Shown here in pieces: positions 1-9,867 of a DNA stretch of 64,000 nt. This stretch comes from Gammaproteobacteria bacterium (lineage in GTDB: Bacteria > Pseudomonadota > Gammaproteobacteria > Burkholderiales > Rhodocyclaceae). The notes under the pieces are model-generated. The model was not told the origin of the DNA, did not search any database, and was given only the letters and a program-made list of their open reading frames with translations. Both the position numbers and the translations under genes were made by a program. Numbering within the stretch: position 1 is the stretch's first letter; each line of letters opens with the position of its first letter. The stretch lies in the NCBI GenBank assembly GCA_018828385.1, contig JAHJVE010000023.1, positions 600,339 to 664,338 on the forward strand. Direction: 5' to 3'.

Positions 1-3000
1 CATCGCTCTTGCCGCCCGGACCGGCGGTAAATTCCCAGGCCAGCGCCTCGCCACCACCCGAGAGATCGAGTTCGGCACCGGTCTGCACTTTCGACACGGC
101 GGCATCGATCACAATGCCCTTGGACGGCAGAGCCTCGATTTCGCTGCCCAGGTAGTTCCAGCTACTGCCCGATTCGCCGGTGGTCCCGAACAACAGCTTG
201 CGATCTGCCGCCACCGAGGTCTTGCTACCGGCAGCCAGCGTCACCGTACCGCCCGGCGCACTGAAAACGACCTCGCCGAGGGGGGCGGAAATCGTCCCCT
301 CGTGGTTTATGGTTTTGGCCGAAAATTCCAGTCGACCGTAGGGCGACAGCGATACGTCGGCCGCGGCGCCGGCCGGCCGGGTAATGTGGATGCTGCCGTT
401 CGGATCGGCCAGCAGGTCGATGCGGAAGTCGCCATAGGTCGACGGGCTGAGGCGGGTGGCCGCGAAGTTCAGCGCACCGGAAGCCGTCATCTGGCCGTTG
501 AACAGACGACCGTCGACGCGATTCTTCACCGTGTTCTCGACGCTGTCGAAATGGATGGCGCCGGTGCTGGAGAAGGTGCTGTCAGAAAAGCCGCTCCAGC
601 TGAAGGTGCCGACCAGCCCGATGTCGCGGGCAGTGATCGAGGCATCGGCCAGGCCGGTTGTTGCCACCACGGCAGCGCCAGCCCCGTCGCGGAAATTGCC
701 GATACGCGCAGTGGCAGCTGTCAATTTAAGATTGGTCGTATCGTCGGCGGCCCTGAAATTCGCCGCATTCATGCTCAGGTGGTTATTGACCGTCGCCTCG
801 ACCTTGCCAGCGAAGACGATGTCGCTCTGGCTGGTCAGATACCAGGAACCGAAATCCTGCAACAGGGCGACATCGAGCGCCGCCTTGCCGTTGTAGGTTT
901 TCGCATCGAGTACCGCGGCACCCGCCAGATAATCGGCCGCGCTGATGCCGTCCGGCCATAGCTCGGGATGATTTTCCCTGGCGCTCTTGTCGTCGCTGGC
1001 AGCCGTTTGATAAACGCTCAGCGCGCGCCCCTGCGTCAGCGCATCGATGATTTCCTGACTCTGCCCGATGCCGACGCCCCACGGGTTGGCCTCCATCTTC
1101 ACGGGGTCGGCCGTAAAGCGCAGGCTGAAGACACCGCCGAGCGCATCCCTGCCACCCCGGGCCTTGAAGTTGCCGTCGAGGAACATGCCGCTGTGCGCCG
1201 CCAGGCTGACCGTGCCCCCGGCGCTGCCCAGCGCCCGCGCCGCATAGGTGTAACCGGTGGCCGTAGCCGTCGCTGCATTCAGCGTGCCGGTGGCGCCCGA
1301 AACATCGATCAGCGCGCCGTCACGCATGATCAGGTAGCCGAGGCCGGAATCGATGCTCACCCTACCGCCGGCCAGTACTTCACCCCGATAGGCTTGCCTG
1401 GCCAGCAGTTGCCCGGCCGAAATTCCGGCATCCAGCGCTTGCTGCGTATCGGCATCGAGCACCGTCGTGCCGCCGACCAGCAACTGGCTGTTCTCGCCGA
1501 GGTAGATCGATTCGGACTGTTTCTTGCCGGCATCGATCAGGGCATTCTGGACCGCCGCATTGAGGTCGCTGGTCATTTCCGCGCGACCCAGCTTGATCGT
1601 GCCGCCAGCCGCCTCCAGCGTGCCCAGCACGGTCATCTGACCGGCCGCTTCCAGGGTCACGCTACCCTTGGCAGAAGCGCCGACGTAGGCGTTTTCGGCC
1701 ACGGTCAGGCGACCGCTGTAGATATCGGTCGTCGTCAGGCTGATGCTCGTCGTCCCCGAGCGTAGTGCCTCGGGCAGGACCTGCGTTGCGGCAAAAGAAG
1801 CGATGGCTGTGCCGGTTGGCCGCTTGAAGTAGTCGCCGACGGCGAGCAGCGACCAGTTGAGCGGATCCGGCTTGACGACCTGCCCGGCTTCCACGGTCAA
1901 CCCGGAATTTCCGCTAAAAATGAAATGGTAGAAACCGCCACGGTCGACCACATCGGCCGGCGCCGCGAAGCCCTGGCGCCCCTCGGCGATCCGCCGGGCA
2001 TCGCTCCACGTCCGGGTATCGACGCTTTCGGCATGGCCCAGCGTGACCTGCGACGAGGTAATCGACAACGTACCGCCCTTGCCGAGCGCCATCCCTGACA
2101 GGGTGCCATCCAGGAAGAGGCTGCTCCCCCCGACCGCACCGACCTCGACAAAGCCGGTGCCGCTGGTCAGCGCAATCGAGCCGGCATTGCCCTTCTTGAC
2201 TGAAGGTTTGGTGTCGACCTGGCCGCCGCCATCGACGGCAATGCTGCTGCCGCCCCGGATATCGAGGTCGTGGGCCGAAGTCAGAACGATCTTGCCGCCG
2301 TTCAAGGCCAGCGGCGCGGTGCTCAGTTCGCCATCGAGAAAATCGTTAACCCAGACACCGGACGTGGACAGGCTGGCCCCTTCGGCGACGACCAGATTCG
2401 AGTAAACGCCATCGAAAATATTGGGCGCATCGGGCACCGACAAACTCAAATCGAGGGTCTTCAGCTCGATGCTGCCGCCCGGTGCGCTGACGTCACCGGC
2501 CAGATGAATCTGCCGCCCGGCAGCGGCAAACTTGCCGCCCGCCGGCAGATTCAGGGAAATATCCGCGGGAATCTCGATCCGCCCATCGCTGCTTATCGAG
2601 AAGCGGGAGAACCCGGCATCGACGAGCGTGTCGGACAATTCCAGGCGGTCCGGTCCGGCATCTCCCTGAGTCAGGCCGGCCGCCGCGTTGGCCGCGCCCT
2701 TGACGAACACCATCTGCGCCTGGAGAAAGGCCGCATCCTTCTCGGTCTGGCTGGCCGTATCGCGATTGGCGACGGTGTAATGCTGGCCACCATCCTGGAC
2801 GATCAATTGCCCGCCCAGCGGAATTGCGCTGCGCTTGCTCGCCGGGTCGCCAATCTCACGCTGGCGCGTACCGACCGTGGTATTCGCCTGCAACTGCCCA
2901 TCGACAGCCAGGCGATTGCCGCGAATCTCGACGGTACCGGCGCTCTTGCCCTCGACATAGGCCACTTCGTCGCGCGTTGCCGTGGTCAGCGACAAATACT

Positions 3001-5749
3001 CGGCCCAGACCGGCGCGTCGTTCAGCCGATAGGACTTGCGGCCGGCCAGCAGCCGCGACTCCTCGACGGTTCCCGCCGCGTAATCGACCACGCCGCCGGA
3101 AACATCGAGCGTGGCGCTGCTCTTGACGATGACGTTGCCCGTGGACATCAGGGAAATCTTGCCGCCAGTCGCCGCCAGTTCGTTGGCCGTCAGGCCGACG
3201 TTGTTGAAATAGCTAATGACATCGGCGATTTCGACCGCGTCGCGAATGTCTACCCAGGCCTTCTGGCCGCGCAGCACGCCGTTGCGCTGCACCGTGTTGC
3301 CGGCAAAGTTGTCGCCGCGCAATTCGACCTCGACAAACAGGTCGCGAACCGACTTTTGGGCGTTGGTCCCGGAAACATCGATCTTTGCGCCGTCGGCGAC
3401 AAAGACACCAACGCCGTTCTGCGCGCTGCCCTCCACCCCGGGGATCACGGCATCGGCCGCAAAAGCGTTGGTTTCCCCGAAAGCCGAACTGGCACCGAAG
3501 CGAACATTTCCACCTTTGGCCAGGATGTCGGCCTGGCCGACGACAATCTCCTTGGCCAGGGCGGTAATCGATGACGCGACAAAATGCTGGTCAGCGGTCA
3601 GGGTCTTGCCGTTGCTGCCATCAACGGCGATTTCGGTGCGACTGCCGTCAGCAAAGCTGACCGTGCCGGCCTGCTGGCCGAAGATGAAATCGGTCGGCTC
3701 GACAATGGCCCGCTTCGGATCGTAAGCCAGCACGCCGTCGACGCCATAATCGCGCGAAATCATGAAATAGCTGCTGTCGGCGATATCTCCGGTAGCGGTA
3801 TCGATGGTGTAGTCGATCAGCGCCATATCGCGCGCCTTGAGGTTGATCGAGCCATTGGCGGTGGCCGATGTCGACGCGTAGAGCGTGCCGGCCTGGACAA
3901 TCCGGTGACCGACCAGAGATATGTCGCCGAAGCTGGCCGAGATCGTGCCGGTGTTGGTCACGGCATTCGCATCGGTGCCGCGGGAAAGCGCTACCAGCGA
4001 ATCGATGCCGCTCTTGTTGGCATCCTTGATCAGCAGCGGATTGACCTCCGCCGTAAAGCCGCGCAACGCGCTCGAATAGCCCGGCTTCAGGTAAACGTCG
4101 GCACCCGCAGTGAGCAAGGTCTGGCCATTCGGGGTGCTGATGCTGCCGCCCTGGTTCACCACGCCGCCGGCAAGAACGACATAGCCCCCGCTGGCCGTTT
4201 CGATTTTTGCCCCGTTTTCGACGTTGACCGTAGCACGGCGAAAATCAGAGAGCGCCCGGGCCTTGTCGGCCGCCGCGACGCTGTCGTCGCTGCTGTCGAA
4301 GGTGGCGTAATTCCGGTTCAGGTAAAAAGCACGGGAACGGACATTGGTCTGGCCGAGCAGCCCCGACGACACGATAGCCGGATTCATGCCCAGTGCCGAG
4401 GCGACGAAATTGTTGGCCGAAACCCGGGCATTTGCCCCGAATGTGATGCCCAGTTCGTTGACCAGCACCAGCTGGCCGCTGGCCTTGAGTACGCCGTCGA
4501 TCAGCGAGCGCCCCGCCGCCAGGTTATCCAGCTTGTTGCCGGAGCCATCGACCAGATCCTTGTCCGGATCGAAGACATAGTTGTAGGCGACATCGCCCGA
4601 TGCCTGGACGAACTCGACCGTCTTGCCCGGCCCGACGTTGAAGCCTGAAACCCAGTCGATCTGTGCCACGCTGCCGCGCTGGTTGATCGTCAGGCGATCA
4701 CTCTCGGTCGTTCCCGAAACCAGCATGGTGGCGCCATTGAGGTTGACCGCCCTGGTCGCGTTAACGACGCCCTGCTGATTGACCACCAGACCGGCCAGTG
4801 TCACCACGCCATCCGTACCCATGTTGACGTTGCCGGTGGCCGCATTGGTCACCTTGCCATCGAGCGTCGTACTGATGCCGAAACTGTCCTTGCCGGTGAA
4901 AGAATCCGTCTCGACCAGGATGCCGCGCAGGTTGGGATCGTCGGGCACGGTCAGGATGACCTTGCCACCAGCCGCCAGGATCGCCTCGCCGCTACCACCG
5001 CCGTCGACGCCGATGCTGCCCGCGTTGAGCACCGATTTCGGCGCAATCAGCACCACCTTGCCGCCATCCCGGGTGTTGATCGAGGCCCCGGTCTCGACGA
5101 TCACCGTGCCATTGCCGAAATCGGCCACTGTCCCGTCGTAGCTGAAAGTCAGGCTGTCGCCCGCGGCGCTGGGCAGGCCACTGGTCAGCAGCCGGTTCAT
5201 CATGGTGTCCGACATGCCGAGCGCCGAGGCGACCAGGCCGCCGACGTTCACCTGCGAGCCGGCGCCGAACAGGATGCCGTTCTGGTTGATCAGATAAAGC
5301 TGGCCGTTGGCGCTTACCTTGCCGTAAATCTGGCTGGGATTGCTGTCCCAGATGCGGAACAGGGCGCGCGACAGCGCATCCGGCTGCTTGAGTACGAAAG
5401 CTGCGTCACTGCCCACGTCGAAGCTGTCGAAATTGAGGCCGAGCATGCGGCTCTGCGTCGTCACCGTCATCGTGTTGATGCCGTTGATCATCGCCGTCGT
5501 CGGCTGGCCGCCATTGACCGAACCGGCAAAGACAAAGGGCCGGACAGCCGACGGCACCGGCAACTGCGCCGCCACCGGCCGCGCCGCCCAGGCGCCATCC
5601 AGTGCCGCGAACGAAGCCGCCACCCCGAGAACCACGGCTGCCACCCGCTTGCGCGCGCTCTTCTTGCCGCGTCCGCGCACGCACTCGGCCACCGCCACCC
5701 AGGCGTTGCGCTCGACGTTGAAGACCAGCCGATAGATTCCGTGGTTCAT
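1..5749 (-). CDS. TpsA-type filamentous haemagglutinin-like exoprotein, C-terminus outside window
   Basis: Large secreted exoprotein of a two-partner secretion pair, exported through the TpsB encoded just upstream. Read by hand, because the gene is cut by the left edge: the frame was checked at the start, around position 3000 and at the left end, and it is the same each time with no stop in the stretches read (about 1916 codons). The protein starts with the extended signal peptide type (MNHGIYRLVFN, then a basic stretch and a hydrophobic core ending GAWA near residue 55). A TPS domain follows with INQNGILFGAGSQVNVGGL, where the usual NPNG reads NQNG. The rest is repetitive beta-helix-like sequence rich in G, S, L and D, ending in view at LDLSGGGEALAWEF. 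A ribosome site (AGGAAG) lies 8 bases before the ATG. Adhesin or cytolysin activity cannot be decided from this part. Confidence 0.9.
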   Translation of the reverse strand, partial: MNHGIYRLVFNVERNAWVAVAECVRGRGKKSARKRVAAVVLGVAASFAALDGAWAARPVAAQLPVPSAVRPFVFAGSVNGGQPTTAMINGINTMTVTTQSRMLGLNFDSFDVGSDAAFVLKQPDALSRALFRIWDSNPSQIYGKVSANGQLYLINQNGILFGAGSQVNVGGLVASALGMSDTMMNRLLTSGLPSAAGDSLTFSYDGTVADFGNGTVIVETGASINTRDGGKVVLIAPKSVLNAGSIGVDGGGSGEAILAAGGKVILTVPDDPNLRGILVETDSFTGKDSFGISTTLDGKVTNAATGNVNMGTDGVVTLAGLVVNQQGVVNATRAVNLNGATMLVSGTTESDRLTINQRGSVAQIDWVSGFNVGPGKTVEFVQASGDVAYNYVFDPDKDLVDGSGNKLDNLAAGRSLIDGVLKASGQLVLVNELGITFGANARVSANNFVASALGMNPAIVSSGLLGQTNVRSRAFYLNRNYATFDSSDDSVAAADKARALSDFRRATVNVENGAKIETASGGYVVLAGGVVNQGGSISTPNGQTLLTAGADVYLKPGYSSALRGFTAEVNPLLIKDANKSGIDSLVALSRGTDANAVTNTGTISASFGDISLVGHRIVQAGTLYASTSATANGSINLKARDMALIDYTIDTATGDIADSSYFMISRDYGVDGVLAYDPKRAIVEPTDFIFGQQAGTVSFADGSRTEIAVDGSNGKTLTADQHFVASSITALAKEIVVGQADILAKGGNVRFGASSAFGETNAFAADAVIPGVEGSAQNGVGVFVADGAKIDVSGTNAQKSVRDLFVEVELRGDNFAGNTVQRNGVLRGQKAWVDIRDAVEIADVISYFNNVGLTANELAATGGKISLMSTGNVIVKSSATLDVSGGVVDYAAGTVEESRLLAGRKSYRLNDAPVWAEYLSLTTATRDEVAYVEGKSAGTVEIRGNRLAVDGQLQANTTVGTRQREIGDPASKRSAIPLGGQLIVQDGGQHYTVANRDTASQTEKDAAFLQAQMVFVKGAANAAAGLTQGDAGPDRLELSDTLVDAGFSRFSISSDGRIEIPADISLNLPAGGKFAAAGRQIHLAGDVSAPGGSIELKTLDLSLSVPDAPNIFDGVYSNLVVAEGASLSTSGVWVNDFLDGELSTAPLALNGGKIVLTSAHDLDIRGGSSIAVDGGGQVDTKPSVKKGNAGSIALTSGTGFVEVGAVGGSSLFLDGTLSGMALGKGGTLSITSSQVTLGHAESVDTRTWSDARRIAEGRQGFAAPADVVDRGGFYHFIFSGNSGLTVEAGQVVKPDPLNWSLLAVGDYFKRPTGTAIASFAATQVLPEALRSGTTSISLTTTDIYSGRLTVAENAYVGASAKGSVTLEAAGQMTVLGTLEAAGGTIKLGRAEMTSDLNAAVQNALIDAGKKQSESIYLGENSQLLVGGTTVLDADTQQALDAGISAGQLLARQAYRGEVLAGGRVSIDSGLGYLIMRDGALIDVSGATGTLNAATATATGYTYAARALGSAGGTVSLAAHSGMFLDGNFKARGGRDALGGVFSLRFTADPVKMEANPWGVGIGQSQEIIDALTQGRALSVYQTAASDDKSARENHPELWPDGISAADYLAGAAVLDAKTYNGKAALDVALLQDFGSWYLTSQSDIVFAGKVEATVNNHLSMNAANFRAADDTTNLKLTAATARIGNFRDGAGAAVVATTGLADASITARDIGLVGTFSWSGFSDSTFSSTGAIHFDSVENTVKNRVDGRLFNGQMTASGALNFAATRLSPSTYGDFRIDLLADPNGSIHITRPAGAAADVSLSPYGRLEFSAKTINHEGTISAPLGEVVFSAPGGTVTLAAGSKTSVAADRKLLFGTTGESGSSWNYLGSEIEALPSKGIVIDAAVSKVQTGAELDLSGGGEALAWEFTAGPGGKSD
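311..342 (+). repeat. Dispersed TTGACCGT repeat inside tpsA (copy 1)
   Basis: GGTTTTGGCCGAAAATTC then CAGTCGACCGTAGGG. Read on the gene strand as RLEFSAKT. Confidence 0.6.
1891..1922 (-). repeat. Dispersed TTGACCGT repeat inside tpsA (copy 2)
   Basis: On the minus strand: TCATTTTTAGCGGAAATTC then CGGGTTGACCGTGG. Opposite orientation to the other two copies in this gene. Confidence 0.65.
4202..4234 (+). repeat. Dispersed TTGACCGT repeat inside tpsA (copy 3)
   Basis: GATTTTTGCCCCGTTTTC then GACGTTGACCGTAGCAC. Confidence 0.65.
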
Positions 5750-5778
5750 GTTTGCTTCCTGTTCTTTCTGTGTCCGGC

Positions 5779-7386
5779 CTAGAACTCGTAACCCAGGCGC
5801 GCATGCACGCGCTGCGTTCCGGACTTCGTGCGCGGACCATCCTTAAGGGTCTGGCCAATATCGACAACGACCAGCGGCCCGCCCTTGTCGCCCTTCAAAC
5901 GCAGGCCGATGCCGGCGCTGGCCAGCGTGAATTCATCGGTTTGCCCGGGTAGCGGGCTGTTCAGCCAGAGTTGCGCGCCCTCGACAAAACCGAGCAGGCG
6001 CAGGCCCGCCCCGCTGATCTCCCACAAGGTCGGCGTCTTGACCTCGGTGCGCACACGCCAGCCGACATCACCGGCGGCTTCGCCCTCGTAGTAACCGCGC
6101 ACGCTATCCATGCCGCCGGCCAGAATCTGCTCGGGCGACACCAGCGGCTGCCCGGCCATCTGGAAATCAAGCTTGGCCAGACCTTCCCAGCCGAGCAGGC
6201 GTTTCGAATAACTCAGGTCGCCACGCAGCACCGAAAACCCAGGGCGGGCATAAGCCCGGCGGCAGGCAAACTGCTCCATCTGCACGCCCTGGCAATCGAC
6301 ATCCTGCGAGTTGTAGCCGGTGTTGACGACCAGCCCGAGATTGCCGGCAAATTCGCCCGATTCGCCGAATCGGCTGAAGGTGTATTGCGCCACCAGCGGC
6401 ATGTAGCGCAGCGGCGTTTCCTTGCGGTCGGCGCCCAGCGCATTCTGGGTTTCGGCCAGATCCTTGAAATCGGCGCCAATCGACAGCGAATGGAAGAAAT
6501 TGGCGATGCCGGCCGGCTGCGGCAGCGTGAAAGAAATCCGCCCGCCGAGTGTCGTCCCCTTGCCCACCACATTGCTGCCCACCGCCGAGGCGATATTGCT
6601 GTTCGAATGCTGGATGAAGGCCGACAGCGAGCGCGTCGCGCTCAAGGGAGCGGCATAAAAGCCGGCCAGCACACTGACCTCGTCCGGCTTTTCCGGCGAC
6701 AACACATAATTCAGCCCGGCGCTGTGCTGCTTCTGGAACAGGTTGGTATAACGCACCCCGGCCTCCAGACGCGTCAGCGACGTATCCGGACTCTGCCGGT
6801 TGTTCAACTCGACGTTGCCATGCAGGGGCAATTCGTCCTCGACGGCCAGTTCGACCTCCATGGTCCCCGGGCGCGCACCAGGGCGCAGCAGGGGCGTCAC
6901 CCGGCGATCGGCCGAACGGCCGGCCTGCGCCAGCTCGGCCTGCATGGTCGGGAAATGCGGCACCTTGCCCGGCGCCACTTCCGGCACCTCGGCGCGCAGA
7001 TCGCGGCGCGAAGTGTATTGATTGCCACTGACCTTCAGCCGCTCGACCTGCCCCTCGATGACCTGCAGGCGGATAACGCCGCTCGCCACCGACTGCTCGG
7101 GAACAACCACGGAAACCGACAGGTAACCCTGCTGCTGATAAGCCGCTTCGAGCGCCGCACGGGCTTTTTCGACATCGCCGACCAGCTTGCCGGGGCCGAG
7201 GGAAGGATAGACGGCACGCTCGATCTCGACATCGGAGAGCACCGTATTGCCCTCGACCGAAAACTCGAGCAGATCGAAAGCCCCCGGAACCGGCGCGGCC
7301 GAGGCGAAAGTCGCCGCACCCAACAGGCCGGCAGAAAGGAGAATTTTGTAGACAGGCATAGCCCGAGGATTATCGGCAGGCGACAT
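5779..7386 (-). CDS. TpsB outer-membrane transporter (ShlB/FhaC/HecB family)
   Basis: Outer-membrane Omp85-type pore that exports the TpsA protein encoded 29 bases downstream; the two form an operon. The 535-residue product has a signal peptide ending near SAAPVPG, POTRA domains over about residues 40-180 (FSVEGNTVLSDVEIE, then VIEGQVERLKVSGN), and a C-terminal barrel ending in aromatic GYEF. The loop-6 signature is visible as SVRGYYEGE. Length fits the family. The first ATG at 7386 has GGGGAAG close in front; a second ATG at 7359 (MPVYKILLSAG) would give a more ordinary signal peptide and is a fair alternative. A perfect 16-bp palindrome lies 32 bases upstream (7418-7433). Confidence 0.92.
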   Translation of the reverse strand: MSPADNPRAMPVYKILLSAGLLGAATFASAAPVPGAFDLLEFSVEGNTVLSDVEIERAVYPSLGPGKLVGDVEKARAALEAAYQQQGYLSVSVVVPEQSVASGVIRLQVIEGQVERLKVSGNQYTSRRDLRAEVPEVAPGKVPHFPTMQAELAQAGRSADRRVTPLLRPGARPGTMEVELAVEDELPLHGNVELNNRQSPDTSLTRLEAGVRYTNLFQKQHSAGLNYVLSPEKPDEVSVLAGFYAAPLSATRSLSAFIQHSNSNIASAVGSNVVGKGTTLGGRISFTLPQPAGIANFFHSLSIGADFKDLAETQNALGADRKETPLRYMPLVAQYTFSRFGESGEFAGNLGLVVNTGYNSQDVDCQGVQMEQFACRRAYARPGFSVLRGDLSYSKRLLGWEGLAKLDFQMAGQPLVSPEQILAGGMDSVRGYYEGEAAGDVGWRVRTEVKTPTLWEISGAGLRLLGFVEGAQLWLNSPLPGQTDEFTLASAGIGLRLKGDKGGPLVVVDIGQTLKDGPRTKSGTQRVHARLGYEF

Positions 7387-7417
7387 TACTTCCCCGTGAA
7401 GCGAGGGGGGTAAAACC

Positions 7418-7433
7418 TAGTCCGATCGGACTA
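7418..7433. promoter_or_regulatory. 16-bp perfect palindrome, candidate EpsA/LuxR operator before tpsB
   Basis: The sequence TAGTCCGATCGGACTA is a perfect inverted repeat 32 bases upstream of the TpsB start. Close variants occur at 10091-10106 and 15964-15979 near PEP-CTERM genes. Length and symmetry suit a LuxR-type dimer; the regulator assignment is inferred. Confidence 0.5.
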
Positions 7434-7474
7434 CCCGGGCACCGGCGGTTGCCCGATCATGCGCCTGAAGCAGA

Positions 7475-7505
7475 CAAAAAAACGGCCCGGAAAATCCCGG
7501 GCCGT
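7475..7505 (-). terminator. Rho-independent terminator of the PstS-like gene
   Basis: Nine-base perfect stem (ACGGCCCGG with CCGGGCCGT, loop of six) followed on the minus strand by seven T. It sits 50 bases after the stop at 7556. Confidence 0.85.
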
Positions 7506-7555
7506 CCTGATTCTGCAAAAACCGGCCGTTGCCGGCCGGCTCGTGACAGCAACGA

Positions 7556-9034
7556 TTAGTCGTTGTAGTTACGGTTGTACGGGGCGCACTGGTTGCTGTT
7601 CAGGTACACCGCATCCAGGGTCTGGGCGCCCGTGTAGTTGTTCGGCTGACCCGGGATAGCCATCGCCACATTTTTCAGGGCGCTGACTGAAGCCAGGGTA
7701 GCCGGATTACCAGCGTTGGCCACGAACTTGTTGAGCAGATCAAGCTTGGCGCCGGTGGTGCGGGTCGGGATGTTGAATGATTCCCAGCCTTGCAGATCCC
7801 AGTCGCCACTTTCGTAGGCTTCCTTGGTCGGGAACTTGCCGGTACCGGTGGTCACCGGGGCGATGGCGGTGTTGTCCCAGGTGATCTTGCCGGCGCCGTC
7901 GAGCGAACGGAACTGCCAGTTGCCGGCAGCCTTGGATTTCGCCAGGCTATCCATGGACAGCACGCCAATGGCCTTGTAGCCACCGTTGCCGAAATCGACG
8001 GTAACCGTTGCGCCGCTGCGATCCTTGGTGCTGTAGGTACCACCGGCGACGGCCTTGTCCAGGCAGGATACGACGTCATCGGAAGAAGCGTTTTCAACAA
8101 CGATCAGACCGCCTTCGCCGTTGACGGCGGTGAAGGTTTTGGACGCCTCATCCCAGGCGCCTGAAGCATAGCGGTCAGCCGGTTCCTGAGCATCAGCCGA
8201 GCAAGGATAGTTGCCGGCCCACAGGTTCATGACGGCCTGGGTACCGGACCCCGGCGTGCGGCGGCAGATGACAATGTCGCCGGACTCAGCGCTGTCGACC
8301 TCACTCCACGCGCCGATATTGCCGGTCATGATGGCGGCAACGGTGGCACGATTGAACTTGACGGAAGAACCGACGTTGCTGGTGACCGGAATACCGAAAG
8401 CCAGGCCATAGATCGGGGTGATGCTGGCGAAATTGGCCAGCTCCGCTTCGCTCAGGGCTTCCGCCGGGACTTCGCCTTCGGTATTGACCGGCGACTTGAA
8501 GAGGACCGGCGCGACGTCAGAAACACCGGCGTCAGGGATGCCGGTGGTCAGCGTGCACTGATACGGATCGGCTGCAGTGCCGGTACCCGATGAACCGCAA
8601 GCGGTCGACGTTACGTCCAGCATCTCGATGGACTCGGCGCGGGCAACATGGTTGACACCATAAACGGAACCGCCGGTGACGCGATAGATGATGACGGTCT
8701 TGCTGTTGGACCAGGCGCCGTGACCAGCCTTCAGGGTACCAGCAACAGCGACGTAGTTGGCCTTGTCGGTTGCCGAGCCCTTGGAACTGGCCTTGGAGAA
8801 GTACTTGATCGGCTGGGCGCCATCGAACATGCCTTCGATCATGGTCACGAAGCCCTTCTGAACGGCAGAGGCGCCGGAAACGAAGACGACATGGCCGGTG
8901 GTGACGGCACCATTGGTAGGGTTGTTGAGAAGGTCTTGGGCGATGGTATCAGTATCAAAGGCGGTGGCCATGGCCGAACCGGACATGACGGTGAAGGCGG
9001 CGGCGCAGAGCAGAGCGGTTTTCTTGAGTTGCAT
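7556..9034 (-). CDS. PstS-like periplasmic substrate-binding protein
   Basis: Predicted periplasmic binding protein of the phosphate-binding (PstS-like) superfamily, 492 residues, with a signal peptide MQLKKTALLCAAAFTVMSGSAMA. Supporting motifs are VVFVSGASAVQKGF near residue 50, the phosphate-loop-like segment CRRTPGSGTQAVMN near residue 258, and GYKAIGVLSMDSL in the second lobe. It is longer than ordinary PstS, and no pstCAB genes are present, so a transport role is uncertain. It lies 62 bases after a PEP-CTERM gene on the same strand and ends at a strong terminator, so the two are probably co-transcribed. Ribosome site AGGAG lies just before the ATG. Surface nutrient sensing or phosphate capture is an inference. 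Confidence 0.75.
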   Translation of the reverse strand: MQLKKTALLCAAAFTVMSGSAMATAFDTDTIAQDLLNNPTNGAVTTGHVVFVSGASAVQKGFVTMIEGMFDGAQPIKYFSKASSKGSATDKANYVAVAGTLKAGHGAWSNSKTVIIYRVTGGSVYGVNHVARAESIEMLDVTSTACGSSGTGTAADPYQCTLTTGIPDAGVSDVAPVLFKSPVNTEGEVPAEALSEAELANFASITPIYGLAFGIPVTSNVGSSVKFNRATVAAIMTGNIGAWSEVDSAESGDIVICRRTPGSGTQAVMNLWAGNYPCSADAQEPADRYASGAWDEASKTFTAVNGEGGLIVVENASSDDVVSCLDKAVAGGTYSTKDRSGATVTVDFGNGGYKAIGVLSMDSLAKSKAAGNWQFRSLDGAGKITWDNTAIAPVTTGTGKFPTKEAYESGDWDLQGWESFNIPTRTTGAKLDLLNKFVANAGNPATLASVSALKNVAMAIPGQPNNYTGAQTLDAVYLNSNQCAPYNRNYND

Positions 9035-9058
9035 GAATTTCTCCTGATGGATTCAAGA

Positions 9059-9080
9059 CCGGCGCCCGTCAGGACGCCGG
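9059..9080 (-). other. Hairpin between PEP-CTERM and PstS-like genes
   Basis: CCGGCG and CGCCGG form a 6-bp stem around a 10-base loop in the 62-base gap between the two genes. No T tract follows on the minus strand, so it may lower or stabilise expression of the second gene rather than end transcription. Confidence 0.35.
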
Positions 9081-9096
9081 CGAAGACAAAAATGAC

Positions 9097-9867
9097 TTAG
9101 GCGCGCTTGTTGCGACGAGCCATGAAACCGATCATGCCCAGACCGGCCAGCAGCATGGCGTAGGACTCCGGCTCCGGCACGGCGGCGACGGCGGCACTCA
9201 GGTGCAGGTCGGAACCATCCAGGTAGGCCTTGACGTTCTGGCCATCGACGTAAGGGGTGTAGACCGAGTTGGCAAAACCGGTGGCGGAAGCACCGATACG
9301 CATGAAACCGAGGCCGTTGGCGAAGCTGTCGTTGGCGACCGTACCGGCGTTGCTGAAGCCCAGATAGCCGGCAGCGGTGTCATTGAAGGAAGACTTGCCA
9401 GCCCAAGCAGCGCTCGCAGAATCAACCTTGACGGAATCGGCCGCGCCGATCACACCGTTGACAGCCGTTGCGAAATCACGGGTGTTGTTGCCGGCGGTGC
9501 GGGTAGCATCGTTGGTTTTCAACGGCGACGGCAGGGTGGTGTAGGTTTCCAGCAGGCGGTTAGCGCCCTGCTTGTCGACAGCGACGATGTTCCACTTCAG
9601 GGCATTGACATCGCTCACGCCAGCCAGGAAGGAGGCGAAGGTGGCATCAGCCGCCCAGGACAGATCGATGTTGCCGTTGGCACCCAGCGCAGTTTCGAAG
9701 CTGTTGATGGAATAGCCGAGGTCACGGGTGTAGGAGCCGGAGGCATCCCAGATATTGAAGAACAGGTCGCCGTTGCCGGCAACGCCGTTGTCGATGGCAG
9801 CGTTGGCGCCGGTAGCAGCGGCAGCCATGACGACGGCGGCGGCGAGAGTCTTGAGAGAAAACTTCAT
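9097..9867 (-). CDS. PEP-CTERM sorting domain protein
   Basis: Exported protein of 256 residues, anchored or processed by an exosortase. The N-terminus is a signal peptide (MKFSLKTLAAAVVMAAAATGANA); the C-terminus has the tripartite signal: VPEPESYAMLLAGLG, a hydrophobic helix and basic ARRNKRA. The middle starts AIDNGVAGNGDLFFNIWD and matches no enzyme I can name. The start at 9867 was chosen over an earlier in-frame codon because AAAGGGG precedes it and the signal peptide begins there. Two palindromic EpsA-box-like sites lie 200-240 bases upstream. No exosortase gene is in this window, so sorting must be done by an enzyme encoded elsewhere. Confidence 0.88.
   Translation of the reverse strand: MKFSLKTLAAAVVMAAAATGANAAIDNGVAGNGDLFFNIWDASGSYTRDLGYSINSFETALGANGNIDLSWAADATFASFLAGVSDVNALKWNIVAVDKQGANRLLETYTTLPSPLKTNDATRTAGNNTRDFATAVNGVIGAADSVKVDSASAAWAGKSSFNDTAAGYLGFSNAGTVANDSFANGLGFMRIGASATGFANSVYTPYVDGQNVKAYLDGSDLHLSAAVAAVPEPESYAMLLAGLGMIGFMARRNKRA

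Noticed and set aside
4741..4760. GGTTGACCGCC as a further repeat copy
   Set aside because: The core differs at the key T after CCG and no AT-rich block precedes it.
302..5735. Many plus-strand open frames in the first 5.7 kb
   Set aside because: They are complements of one long minus-strand exoprotein frame that starts at 5749 with an extended signal peptide and stays in the same frame to the left edge.
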